Source: JAAYJR01 sp964545315 (GTDB lineage: Bacteria; Bacteroidota; Bacteroidia; Bacteroidales; Prolixibacteraceae). Taken from it: a stretch of DNA of 64,000 bases. The translations under genes were made by a program, and so were the position numbers. The DNA lies in contig CAZJGI010000006.1 of assembly GCA_964545315.1 (NCBI GenBank), positions 1 through 64,000 on the forward strand, read 5' to 3'. Below, piece after piece: positions 54,248 through 63,127 of the stretch. The notes under the pieces are model-generated. The model saw nothing but the letters and a program-made list of their open reading frames with translations. It searched no databases and was not told where the DNA came from. Positions within the stretch are counted from its first letter, which is position 1. Each line of letters starts with the position of its first letter.

Positions 54248-56884
54248 GTGTTACTGCTGTATGGTAAAAGAAGTATATTGTTTTTAATCATTCCGGCATT
54301 CGCCCTGATGGCTGTCAATGCCTCTTCCTACAAGTTAAATGAAAATGAAGATGTTGTTTTGTATTTCAGCTATCCTTCAGCCGGGAATAGTTATATAAGT
54401 GCTGTTTACAGCAAAGGATCATTTTTCCTTCCATTATCTGAACTTTTCAGCTTGTTGGATTTGCACTATGAGATTGACACTTCACTTAATTTGATAAAAG
54501 GAACATGGCACATGCCTTCACAACGTTGGAAAATTGATATTAACTCTCTTCATGCCGTAAACGGGAAAAATAAAATATTTTTTTCAAACGAAGATATCCG
54601 TTTTGGCAGGCATGAAGTGTATCTGTCTTCCGGCCTGTATGAGAGGATATTTGGTCTCCGGTTTATAGTTGAAATGAGTACTCTGAAGGTAACATTGGAA
54701 TATGATAAACCTCTCCCAGTTGATGAACGGCAATCCAGGAAGGTCATTCATTCAGAAATTGAAAGGATGCGGGATGATAAGAATATCTATCCTCATAATT
54801 ATCATTATCCCCGTAAACGAAAATTGTTTAAACCCGGGGTCCTGGATTATAATCTTGGTATGTTGTCTGAAAATGACACCCGTTTATTCAATTATTATTT
54901 AAAAGGAGGGGCAGAAGCATTGGGAGGTGACCTTGAGGTATTGATGTCAGGAGGTTCTTCAAAAGAGTTGATCGCATTAAAGACTGTCAGGCCGGTATGG
55001 AAGTATGCATTTAAACGAAATTCTTTCCTTCAATCTTTAAAGGCAGGGCATTTTTATTCTGGTGGGATAATTGACGGAAATATGACGGGGATAGCTATCA
55101 GCAATGACCCGGTTGTTCCGAGGCGATATTGTAATAACCATGTTGTGGAAGGTCATACTGATCCTGGTTCTGAAGTTGAGTTATACCTGAACAACAGGTT
55201 AAGTTCATTTGTATTTGCAGATGATAGAGGACATTACCGTTTTGATGTTCCGCTAAGATATGGATCAGAACGTATTAAGGTTATTGTATATACACCTAAA
55301 GGGGAGATTATACAAAAACGACGAAAGATCATGACGCCTCATGATTTCCTGCCGGAGGATGTTGTTTCTTACAATGCAGAGGCGGGTTTTCTGCAAAGTG
55401 GATTTTCAGCTTCACATCGCAAAAATCATCTTGTACGTGGAGATATCGGATGGGGTGTAAGCAAAAATATTACTACCAGATCAGGAATAGATTATTATTC
55501 CGGAGGCGAAGGATATGTTTTATATTCTGCACTTTACACCCGTATATTCAGACAATATCTTATGAATATTTATTTTGCTCCGGAATACCGGTACAATACT
55601 GGCTTAAGTGCCGACTATCCTTCGGGATATAGCTGGGGTATTAATTATACCCGCTTTTATGACATGAAGATTCCCGCTTGTCATATTTTCAAAAGTGAGG
55701 CTGATGCGCACATTTTTTTGCCTTTTTACACAGGCTGTTTCACATCAGGCTTCAGAATATCATATAAACACACACAGTTGAATAACGGGACTATGGAGGA
55801 CATACGCACTGGTGTAAATGTGCGTTCCGGCCGGTTCAGGTTTCGATTTGATTACAGAGGATTTAAAAATTCAAACTATTCCGCCGGGGATTACATTTAC
55901 GGATTGGCAGATATTTCTGCAACATACACTTTTCCCCGGCTGCGATATTTGCCGTCTGTTTTCAGGGGAGGACTTATGAATGGAAGAGTTGAGTTAGGTC
56001 CCTGTGGAGATATTGTGAATACTGTCGGTATCAAATATTCCGGATCTATTGGCAATAATGGAAGATTGAGCCTGAATATGAGTTATTCTCCTTTATCAGG
56101 TTCAGCTTATTTATTCGCAGGGATTAATATCTGTTTGTCTGATTTCAGGATTGTATCAGGATATACCCGGAATGAGAAAGGTTATTCATACAGGCAAAAT
56201 ATATATGGGTCTGTCAGGAAAGATCCTTTAACCGGTAAAGTTCTGTTTTCTAACAGGGAACAGGTAGGATATGCCGGAGTATCCGTTATTATGTTTGTTG
56301 ACTCTAATGATAATGGCATTTACGACAGCCGGGAGGAAATTATCCCCTCCAAAGCAATAAGGCTTAACCAGTCGGCCGAAATGAAGTTATCAGCTGAAGG
56401 TGTATTGAACATTAACAGGTTGATAAGTTATCAGACATACAATGCAGAAATAGTACAGGCTGAATTACCCGATCCTGTTTTGGCTCCAGCATTTACCGGG
56501 TTTTCATTTACAGCAGATCCTAATCGCCATAAACTCATCAAAATCCCTCTTTATCAAACCGGAGTTATTGAGGGTATAGTAACTTTACAACAAGGAGGGG
56601 AGAGATTATCAACTGCCGGATTGAGAATATTGATGACCGGGCCGGACGATAGCAGTGAAGAAACTCTGTTGACCTATTCAGACGGTGCGTTTTATTCAAT
56701 GGGTTTATTGCCCGGAAGTTACGAAATTGAAGTTGACCCTGTACAACTTGAGTTTCTCAATGCCTGCTGCAATCCAAAGAAAATTAAATTTGAAATAGAT
56801 GCAGTGTCGGAAGGTGATTTATGTGACAGTTTAACTTTTGTGCTTTTTCCGCACAAAATATCCATAAGTAAGAAAAATCCATGA
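54248..56884 (+). CDS. Usher-like outer-membrane beta-barrel protein
   Basis: An 878-residue exported protein with a signal peptide near MLLLYGKRSILFLIIPAFAL (GTG start at 54248). The N-terminal region resembles the TcfC/usher-type periplasmic domain (FLPLSELFSLLDLHYEIDTS). At about 290-360 an E-set/plug-like domain appears (NNHVVEGHTDPGSEVELYL, FVFADDRGHYRFDVPL). About 380-680 consists of many amphipathic barrel strands. The C-terminus carries carboxypeptidase-regulatory/SdrD-B-like modules (MFVDSNDNGIYDSREE, GVIEGIVTL, GLLPGSYEIEVD). The order fits ushers of the alpha/archaic kind that export pilin-chaperone complexes. There is no gene for a tip adhesin downstream. Confidence 0.75.
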   Translation: MLLLYGKRSILFLIIPAFALMAVNASSYKLNENEDVVLYFSYPSAGNSYISAVYSKGSFFLPLSELFSLLDLHYEIDTSLNLIKGTWHMPSQRWKIDINSLHAVNGKNKIFFSNEDIRFGRHEVYLSSGLYERIFGLRFIVEMSTLKVTLEYDKPLPVDERQSRKVIHSEIERMRDDKNIYPHNYHYPRKRKLFKPGVLDYNLGMLSENDTRLFNYYLKGGAEALGGDLEVLMSGGSSKELIALKTVRPVWKYAFKRNSFLQSLKAGHFYSGGIIDGNMTGIAISNDPVVPRRYCNNHVVEGHTDPGSEVELYLNNRLSSFVFADDRGHYRFDVPLRYGSERIKVIVYTPKGEIIQKRRKIMTPHDFLPEDVVSYNAEAGFLQSGFSASHRKNHLVRGDIGWGVSKNITTRSGIDYYSGGEGYVLYSALYTRIFRQYLMNIYFAPEYRYNTGLSADYPSGYSWGINYTRFYDMKIPACHIFKSEADAHIFLPFYTGCFTSGFRISYKHTQLNNGTMEDIRTGVNVRSGRFRFRFDYRGFKNSNYSAGDYIYGLADISATYTFPRLRYLPSVFRGGLMNGRVELGPCGDIVNTVGIKYSGSIGNNGRLSLNMSYSPLSGSAYLFAGINICLSDFRIVSGYTRNEKGYSYRQNIYGSVRKDPLTGKVLFSNREQVGYAGVSVIMFVDSNDNGIYDSREEIIPSKAIRLNQSAEMKLSAEGVLNINRLISYQTYNAEIVQAELPDPVLAPAFTGFSFTADPNRHKLIKIPLYQTGVIEGIVTLQQGGERLSTAGLRILMTGPDDSSEETLLTYSDGAFYSMGLLPGSYEIEVDPVQLEFLNACCNPKKIKFEIDAVSEGDLCDSLTFVLFPHKISISKKNP

Positions 56885-57133
56885 ACAAAATTGTTTTTTC
56901 CAGGAATAAGTGACTTAAATAATTTCAAATGTCCTTAAAATGTACATATTCGTTTCTTTTATTTGAAATTATGATTATTATTTTTACAGTGTTAATGGTA
57001 GTAAGCCGTATTTTTTTACATCGGATTTTAATAGGTTTTATATTTTTAATTTGCACAACTCATAAGTATAAATTTTGTAAATCAGTTATTATACCCCTGA
57101 ACACTTTGTTGAAGATCGGCTTATAAGCCATAG

Positions 57134-57163
57134 TGCCAACCCGGATTTATTGCCGGGTTGGCA
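57134..57163 (+). terminator. Terminator after the usher-like operon
   Basis: TGCCAACCCGG (57134-57144) pairs perfectly with CCGGGTTGGCA (57153-57163) around an 8-nt loop. The following sequence (TTAAAATTATAAT) is only loosely T-rich. It is 250 bp after the usher-like stop. Confidence 0.65.
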
Positions 57164-57430
57164 TTAAAATTATAATAATGATACCTGATCGAACCTGATC
57201 AGGAGGCTAAAGAGCGATAATATGTTTTTTATCTCAGGGAAATCGACTGATGTCCACAAAACATATACAAATTCACCTTGTTTATGATCATAAGCTCTTC
57301 TATTTTTGCAGTGGTAAAAGTGTTTAATGATTTTAACGTCCACTTAATAACCCAATAGTATTAATTGAATAATAATTATCATTTGTCATCATTGAAAAAA
57401 CATTAACACTTTTCCAAATGTCCACATGCA

Positions 57431-57458
57431 ACCAGTCCCTGTTTATTCAGGGGCTGGT
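57431..57458. other. Stable hairpin in the kinase upstream region
   Basis: ACCAGTCCCTG (57431-57441) pairs with CAGGGGCTGGT (57448-57458) with a single G-U and a TTTATT loop. No T tract follows. It sits between two ATGTCCA-type motifs. Confidence 0.5.
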
Positions 57459-57619
57459 AACAGGGATAAACAGATTCCGTGTCCAAGCATCCATTTTCGC
57501 AAGGTATATTAATAATTAATTTCATTGTCAACAAAATGTCCATAAAAAGGTATTTTCCGCACTTTAAATAATTAATACTTTTGGATCAGCTCATAATGTG
57601 GTTTTATCATCACTTTTTC

Positions 57620-57653
57620 AATACCCGGGGGTAGTCAGAATCTTCCGGGTATT
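57620..57653 (+). terminator. Hairpin upstream of the histidine kinase gene
   Basis: AATACCCGG (57620-57628) and CCGGGTATT (57645-57653) are perfect arms around a 16-nt loop. Together with a TACTTTTG box 37 bp upstream it could bound a short transcript of roughly 70 nt. Confidence 0.35.
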
Positions 57654-57861
57654 ATTTCATGTAAGGTTGAATGTAACATATTAAAAAAGTTGGTTGGTTT
57701 TTGAGATACTCTTAACGAAATTGTTGACCCTAATCTGTTCAGATTTTGATAAAAATGAGCAATTCCGTAGCTAGCCGGTGATTTGGAAAAGAAAGTTTTG
57801 GAATAAACAAAGGATTTGAATAAAGCGATAGCTAATATTTATCCAAATAATTTTCAGAAAA

Positions 57862-60183
57862 ATGAATAATTTGATCGACAGTCTGCAAACAGGTATATTA
57901 TATGAGGATACATCCGGAAAGATAATTGCCATTAATCAGTATTTTTGCAATTTATTAAGGATAAATCTGAAACCTTCTGACCTTACCGGTAAAGATAGCA
58001 GCCTTATTATCAAGACAGTTAATAATTCTTTAGTCGCCAGTTCAGGGGATTTTATTTCGAGATTTAAGAATAAAAATTCCGGCGGAAATCTTGATAAAGA
58101 TTCAGGTATATTTTTAATTGGGGAGAAGATAATAACTTTTTTATATATACCGGTATTAAGCGGTAATGAACTTACAGGCCATTTATGGCAGGTTAATGAT
58201 GTTACAAAAGATAGGCAAAGAGAAGAATATTACGTTATTCAAAAAGAATTAGGTTTCAGCCTTTCGACTGTGACGACCCTTGACGCAGCTCTTTCAATGG
58301 TCTTAAATACAATTATTGGAATCAAGGGAATTGATAGTGCCGGTATATATTTAAAGAATTCAGAAACCGGCATTATGGAATTGAAGATTAGTTCTGGTAT
58401 ATCTGAGCAGTTCAGAGTAAGAGCTCATAAATTTGGTCCTGATGATCCGGAATATAAATATTTTATGGAAGGAAATTCATTTTTCGGGCCGTGCGTGAAT
58501 TCAATTCCCGGCCATCAATATTTAATACAGGAAAATTATTTCAGCACAGGAGTTATACCTATAAAGAATGAGAAGGATGTTACGGGCTCAATAAATATTT
58601 TGTCAAAGAGTGATTTTATCAATAAAGACATCATCATAATGTTTGAATCCATTGCGTCACACATTGGAAGAGTTTTAGGAAGGATAACTGCTCAAAATGA
58701 ATTAATTCAGACGCAGAAAAATTTTAAACTATTATTTGAATCTATCGATGAATTTGTCGTGATCATCGATTCACAGGGTAAGATTATATTAACAAATCCT
58801 GCTTTACAGGAATGTCTGGGTTACACATTAGATGAATTGAAGGAATTGCCGCTGTTGAAACTTTATAATCCCGGAAGGTTAAAGGAAGCCGGGATTATGG
58901 TGGACAAGATAATTTCGGGTTTAACAAATAAAGTCAATCTGCCTTTTTGCACAAAGAGCGGACAGGAAGTGCAGGTAGAGACAAATATAGTGCCAGGCAT
59001 ATGGGATAATAAAGATGCATTTTACACTATCTCACGTGATCTCACAGCAAGGATAAAAGCAGAGGAGGAGTTAAGAAGAAGCGAAGCACGATGGCAGTTT
59101 GCCCTGGAAAATTCAGACGTTGGTTTATGGGATTGGGACCTTACTACAAACAGGATCCACTTTTCTGATCAATGGAAAAAAATGTTTGGCTATACGAAAT
59201 CTGATCTTCCGGGGTCGGATGATGGATGGATAATTATTGTCCATAAAGACGACCTGAGCCAAATGCTCAGTAATCTTGAATCTCATATTAAAGGGGATTG
59301 CCCAACATATAAAAGTGTTCACCGGATAAAATGTAAAAATGGTTCATGTAAGTGGGTGATAGACCGGGGTAAAGTTACCAGCTGCAATAACTCTGGTATA
59401 CCTCTTAGAATAATAGGTACTTCAGCAGATATAAGCAAAATGAAGGATTATGATGACCTGCTCACTAATGCGCTTTGTAAAGAGAAAGAACTGAATGAGT
59501 TAAAAAGCAGATTCGTCAGTAAAACATCACATGAATTTCGGACTCCGCTTTCAACGATGCTTGTGGCAGTTGATACCCTCGAGGCCTATTATGATAAAAT
59601 GACCAAAAAGCAGAGGGAAGCCAAAATTAAAACGATAAAAGGTAATGTTCAGTTTTTGGCCGGAGTGATTGAAAAAGTTATGGATCTGTCGCATTTCGAA
59701 TCCGGTAAGATGAAATTTGAACCTGTAAAAGTTGATATATGTGAATTTCTGGATAAAATAATTGAAGAGAACCGGTCATTGCCCCAGTTATTGAATAAAA
59801 TTGAATTTAAGAAGCCTGTGAATCCTGTTATTATCCGGATTGATGAACAGATGATCAAAGAGGTAGTTAATAACCTTATTTCCAATGCCATTAAATATTC
59901 CCCCGATTTAACTCCTGTTTTTATTAAACTGGTTACAAAAAAGAAGTATGTATTAATAAGTATTTCAGACAGGGGCATTGGGATTCCGGAGAAAGATAAG
60001 CAGAAAATTTTTGAACCTTTCCATCGTGGCGCTAATATTGGAAATATTCGGGGCACAGGGCTGGGTCTTCCTTTATCAAAAGAATTTGTCAGAGTTCATG
60101 GTGGTGATATTACATTTACCTCACGTGCTGAAGGGGGGACGACATTCTTCATTACTCTTCCAATTATATCAGAATGTCAGTGA
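57862..60183 (+). CDS. Cytoplasmic multi-PAS/GAF sensor histidine kinase
   Basis: A 773-residue kinase without transmembrane segments. In order: an N-terminal PAS-like domain (about 1-120), GAF (about 130-275), a PAS (285-395, FVVIIDSQGKIILTNPALQECLGY), and a second PAS with PAC (405-530, VGLWDWDLTTNRIHFSDQW). The HisKA domain has the phosphorylated His557 in SKTSHEFRTPLSTM. The ATPase domain has the N box NNLISNAIKYSP, G1 DRGIGIPEKD and G2 RGTGLGLPLSKEFV. A soluble sensor of internal signals is expected. It follows the fimbrial-like operon by about 1 kb and probably partners the response regulator at 51534, since no closer regulator exists in the window. Confidence 0.88.
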   Translation: MNNLIDSLQTGILYEDTSGKIIAINQYFCNLLRINLKPSDLTGKDSSLIIKTVNNSLVASSGDFISRFKNKNSGGNLDKDSGIFLIGEKIITFLYIPVLSGNELTGHLWQVNDVTKDRQREEYYVIQKELGFSLSTVTTLDAALSMVLNTIIGIKGIDSAGIYLKNSETGIMELKISSGISEQFRVRAHKFGPDDPEYKYFMEGNSFFGPCVNSIPGHQYLIQENYFSTGVIPIKNEKDVTGSINILSKSDFINKDIIIMFESIASHIGRVLGRITAQNELIQTQKNFKLLFESIDEFVVIIDSQGKIILTNPALQECLGYTLDELKELPLLKLYNPGRLKEAGIMVDKIISGLTNKVNLPFCTKSGQEVQVETNIVPGIWDNKDAFYTISRDLTARIKAEEELRRSEARWQFALENSDVGLWDWDLTTNRIHFSDQWKKMFGYTKSDLPGSDDGWIIIVHKDDLSQMLSNLESHIKGDCPTYKSVHRIKCKNGSCKWVIDRGKVTSCNNSGIPLRIIGTSADISKMKDYDDLLTNALCKEKELNELKSRFVSKTSHEFRTPLSTMLVAVDTLEAYYDKMTKKQREAKIKTIKGNVQFLAGVIEKVMDLSHFESGKMKFEPVKVDICEFLDKIIEENRSLPQLLNKIEFKKPVNPVIIRIDEQMIKEVVNNLISNAIKYSPDLTPVFIKLVTKKKYVLISISDRGIGIPEKDKQKIFEPFHRGANIGNIRGTGLGLPLSKEFVRVHGGDITFTSRAEGGTTFFITLPIISECQ

Positions 60184-60237
60184 GTTTTGTTATATGACAA
60201 ATTAAAACTATTTTCAGTGCCTTAAATTGGATAAAAA

Positions 60238-63127
60238 ATGAAGGCATTTTTCAGGTTTATTACTTCTATCCCCTTTATGGCATTGTTATTTATGGTACTT
60301 GCATTTTCATTGGCAACTGCCACATTTGTTGAAGGCAGTTATGGTACTTCCGCTGCCAAGGCATTGATTTACAACACCCATTGGTTTGAGGTACTCTGGG
60401 GTTTGTTAGCTTTAAATCTTTTAAACAATATTGTTAAATATAAGTTGTTTTCACGTAAGCGGTTTACACTCGGAATGTTTCATGCCGCATTTTTGGCTAT
60501 GATGGCCGGAGCCCTGATAACGCGTTATTTAGGATTTGAAGGGACAATGCATATACGTGAGAATGAAAGTTCGGATTTCATAGTATCCTCTGACCTATAC
60601 TTTTATTCAGCCATAGGTGATGAATCAAAAGAGAAGAAGGTTATATTTTCTGAGATAGCCAACAGAAAATTCACTGCTGATTTCGAAGTCAACGGGCAAA
60701 AAATAAAGGTTAAGCCGGTTGGATTTATCAAAGGTGCTGAACGTAAGGCAATTCCTTCCGATACCGGTGAACCGGTGATAGATTTNNNNNNNNNNNNNNN
60801 NNNNNNNNNNNNNNNNNNNNNNNNNNNNNNNNNNNNNNNNNNNNNNNNNNNNNNNNNNNNNNNNNNNNNNNNNNNNNNNNNNNNNCTTTACTGCAGTAAA
60901 AAGTGTAAACGGTTCAAATGAAGATGCTGTGATAGTCAGGGTAACAGATGGTGACAGGCAACATACTGTTCCTGTTTTTGGCCATTCCGGAGTAATTGGC
61001 GATACAGTTGAAGTTCCCCTTGAAAATGGACTGCTGAAGCTTACTTACGGTTCAAAATATATTCACCTGCCGTTTAGCCTCCATCTTAATGATTTCAGGG
61101 TTGACCGCTATCCGGGTTCAGACTCACCTTCATCATTTGCTTCAGATGTTGTGTTGATAGATATTAATGAAAACCTGAAAAAAGATTTATCTATTTTTAT
61201 GAATAATACACTGAGATACAAAAAATATAAATTTTTTCAATCATCATATGACAGAGACGAAAAAGGAACTATTCTGTCTGTAAATCATGACTATTGGGGA
61301 ACCAGCATCACCTATCTGGGTTATGCATTGCTTACTATAGGAATTATTTTATCACTTTTGAACAGAAATTCTTATTTCAGGATTTTAGCACGCAGATTAA
61401 AACAATATTCTGTAAAAGGATCAGTGGTTTTGTCACTGTTTTTTATCCTAACCTTAACATTTGAAGCACGTGCACAGACAATTGAAAACATACCGGTTAT
61501 TGATAATCAGATTGTGAAAAAATACAGCGAACTGTGGATTCAGGGAGTAGATGGCAGAATTGAACCGGTTTCTACACTGTCAGGTGAGATAGTCAGGAAG
61601 ATAAGCAGGAAAGCGTCAATTTTTGGAAAGTCAGCGGATGAAGTTGTATTAAGTATGTCTGTTTACCCGGATCTTTGGCGTACCGTTCCTTTTATCAGAG
61701 TTGCAAATAAATCTGTGGCAGGGCAGTTGGGCATCACCGGTAAACATATTTCATTGCAGCAATTGTTTGATGAAAAGGGTAACTATATTCTTGCGGAAGA
61801 TGTCAGAAATGCATATAATAAGGCACCTGCCTTAAGGAATCGTATCGAAAAAGAGTTAATTAATATTGATGAAAGAGTAAGTATTTGTTTTATGCTTTTC
61901 AGAGGTTCAATGTTCAGATTCTTCCCAGGGACGGACAAGGAACAAATGTGGTATACACCCGGAATGGCTGCTCAGGGATACATTGAAAGGGATTCTGTTT
62001 TCATCAAAAATATGTTCAACATGCTTGTGTCTTCATTAAGCCAACACAATAAAAATGAAGCAATTGGCATTATTGATGAGGTAACTGCACTCCAGAACAA
62101 ATACGGTGTGGATATTTTACCCTCAAACGGACAAAAGAAAGTCGAGATAATGTATAATAAAATCAATCCTTTTGAAAGGATTTTTCCATATTATATGTTA
62201 TCCGGATTTTTATTGTTATCTGTTTTGTTTATAAATATTTTCAGAATGAAAGATTTGCCAAATCCGGTAAAAATTTTCTTTCAGTCTGTTATTGTACTTA
62301 TTTTTATAATTCATACTGCAGGAATAATCGCACGCTGGTATATTTCCGGTCATGCTCCATGGAGCAATGGATACGAATCTGTAGTTTATGTAGCCTGGGC
62401 TGCCATGTTTGCCGGACTTCTTTTTGGTAAAAGGTATCCTATGGTTTTGGGAACAGCATCCTTTTTAGCAGGAATTTCGCTGTTTGTTGCTCATTTAAGC
62501 TGGATGAATCCGGAGATTACCAATCTTGTTCCTGTACTGAAATCATACTGGCTTACAATACATGTTTCAGTCATAACGTCAAGCTATGGATTTTTGGGAT
62601 TAAGCGCCTTTCTCGGAATTTTAGTGTTGATTTTGATCATTATACGGAGAAGTTCTAATGAGCAGAATGTAAATATTATTATCTCACAATTGACAAATAT
62701 TAATCAAATATCTGCAATTGCCGGCCTTTATTTTCTTACAATAGGATCATTTTTCGGTGCCATTTGGGCTAATGAGAGCTGGGGGCGTTACTGGGGCTGG
62801 GATCCTAAGGAAACATGGTCGTTAATTACAATAATTATATATGCATTTATTGTTCATATGAGATTAATTCCACAACTCAGGGGTGTATTCAATTTTAATT
62901 TTGCCTCAGTTCTGGGTTTTGGATCTGTATTAATGACCTATTTTGGCGTAAATTATTATCTCACCGGCCTTCATTCTTACGGACAAGGCTCAGCTGATAA
63001 AATAAGTCCGGTAGTTCCCCTGCTTGCCGTTAGCCTTGCCGTTCTGATTATATGGTCTTACATCAGGGACAATGAGTATGAGAAGGGAAAGCTTAAAATT
63101 TCCCAACAGAATAGATATCGTCGATAA
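60238..63127 (+). CDS. Fused ResB-CcsA cytochrome c biogenesis protein, interrupted by an assembly gap
   Basis: System II cytochrome c haem lyase. The N-terminal part (60238-60785) has transmembrane helices resembling ResB/CcsB (FITSIPFMALLFMVLAFSLATATF, WFEVLWGLLALNLLNNIVKY). After the 100-N gap, an open frame resumes at 60886 with FTAVKSVNG and continues to CcsA: WYISGHAPWSNGYESVVYVAWAAM and WGWDPKETWSLITIIIYAF, the WWD-like haem-handling motif. The two pieces lie in different frames only because the gap length is arbitrary. The protein attaches haem to apocytochrome c at the periplasmic side. I treat this as one gene; a real break inside the gap is possible. Confidence 0.85.
60786..60885. 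other. Assembly gap (100 Ns)
   Basis: Exactly 100 consecutive Ns, the customary placeholder for a scaffold gap of unknown size, inside the cytochrome c biogenesis gene. Confidence 0.99.

Larger units (their letters stand above)
56885..57861. other. 977-bp gap between the usher-like gene and the histidine kinase
   Basis: No convincing gene. It holds an unconvincing 65-residue hydrophobic frame (56929-57126), a terminator (57134-57163), further hairpins at 57184-57203, 57431-57458 and 57620-57653, and repeated ATGTCCA-type motifs. Exact copies are at 57250-57256, 57418-57424 and 57536-57542. Near matches are at 56929 (ATGTCCT), 57336 (ACGTCCA) and 57479 (GTGTCCA). All have the same orientation. 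TACTTTTG at 57576-57583 could be a -7 box 37 bp before the last hairpin. Regulatory DNA or a small RNA are the likely contents. Confidence 0.6.

Noticed and set aside
56929..57126. 65-residue hydrophobic frame after the usher-like gene
   Set aside because: No ribosome-binding context or recognisable family, and the AT-rich composition readily produces hydrophobic codons. Listed only within the intergenic entry.
60238..60929. Apparent frameshift in the cytochrome c biogenesis gene
   Set aside because: The frame change coincides with the 100-N placeholder, whose length is arbitrary, so no frameshift can be claimed.
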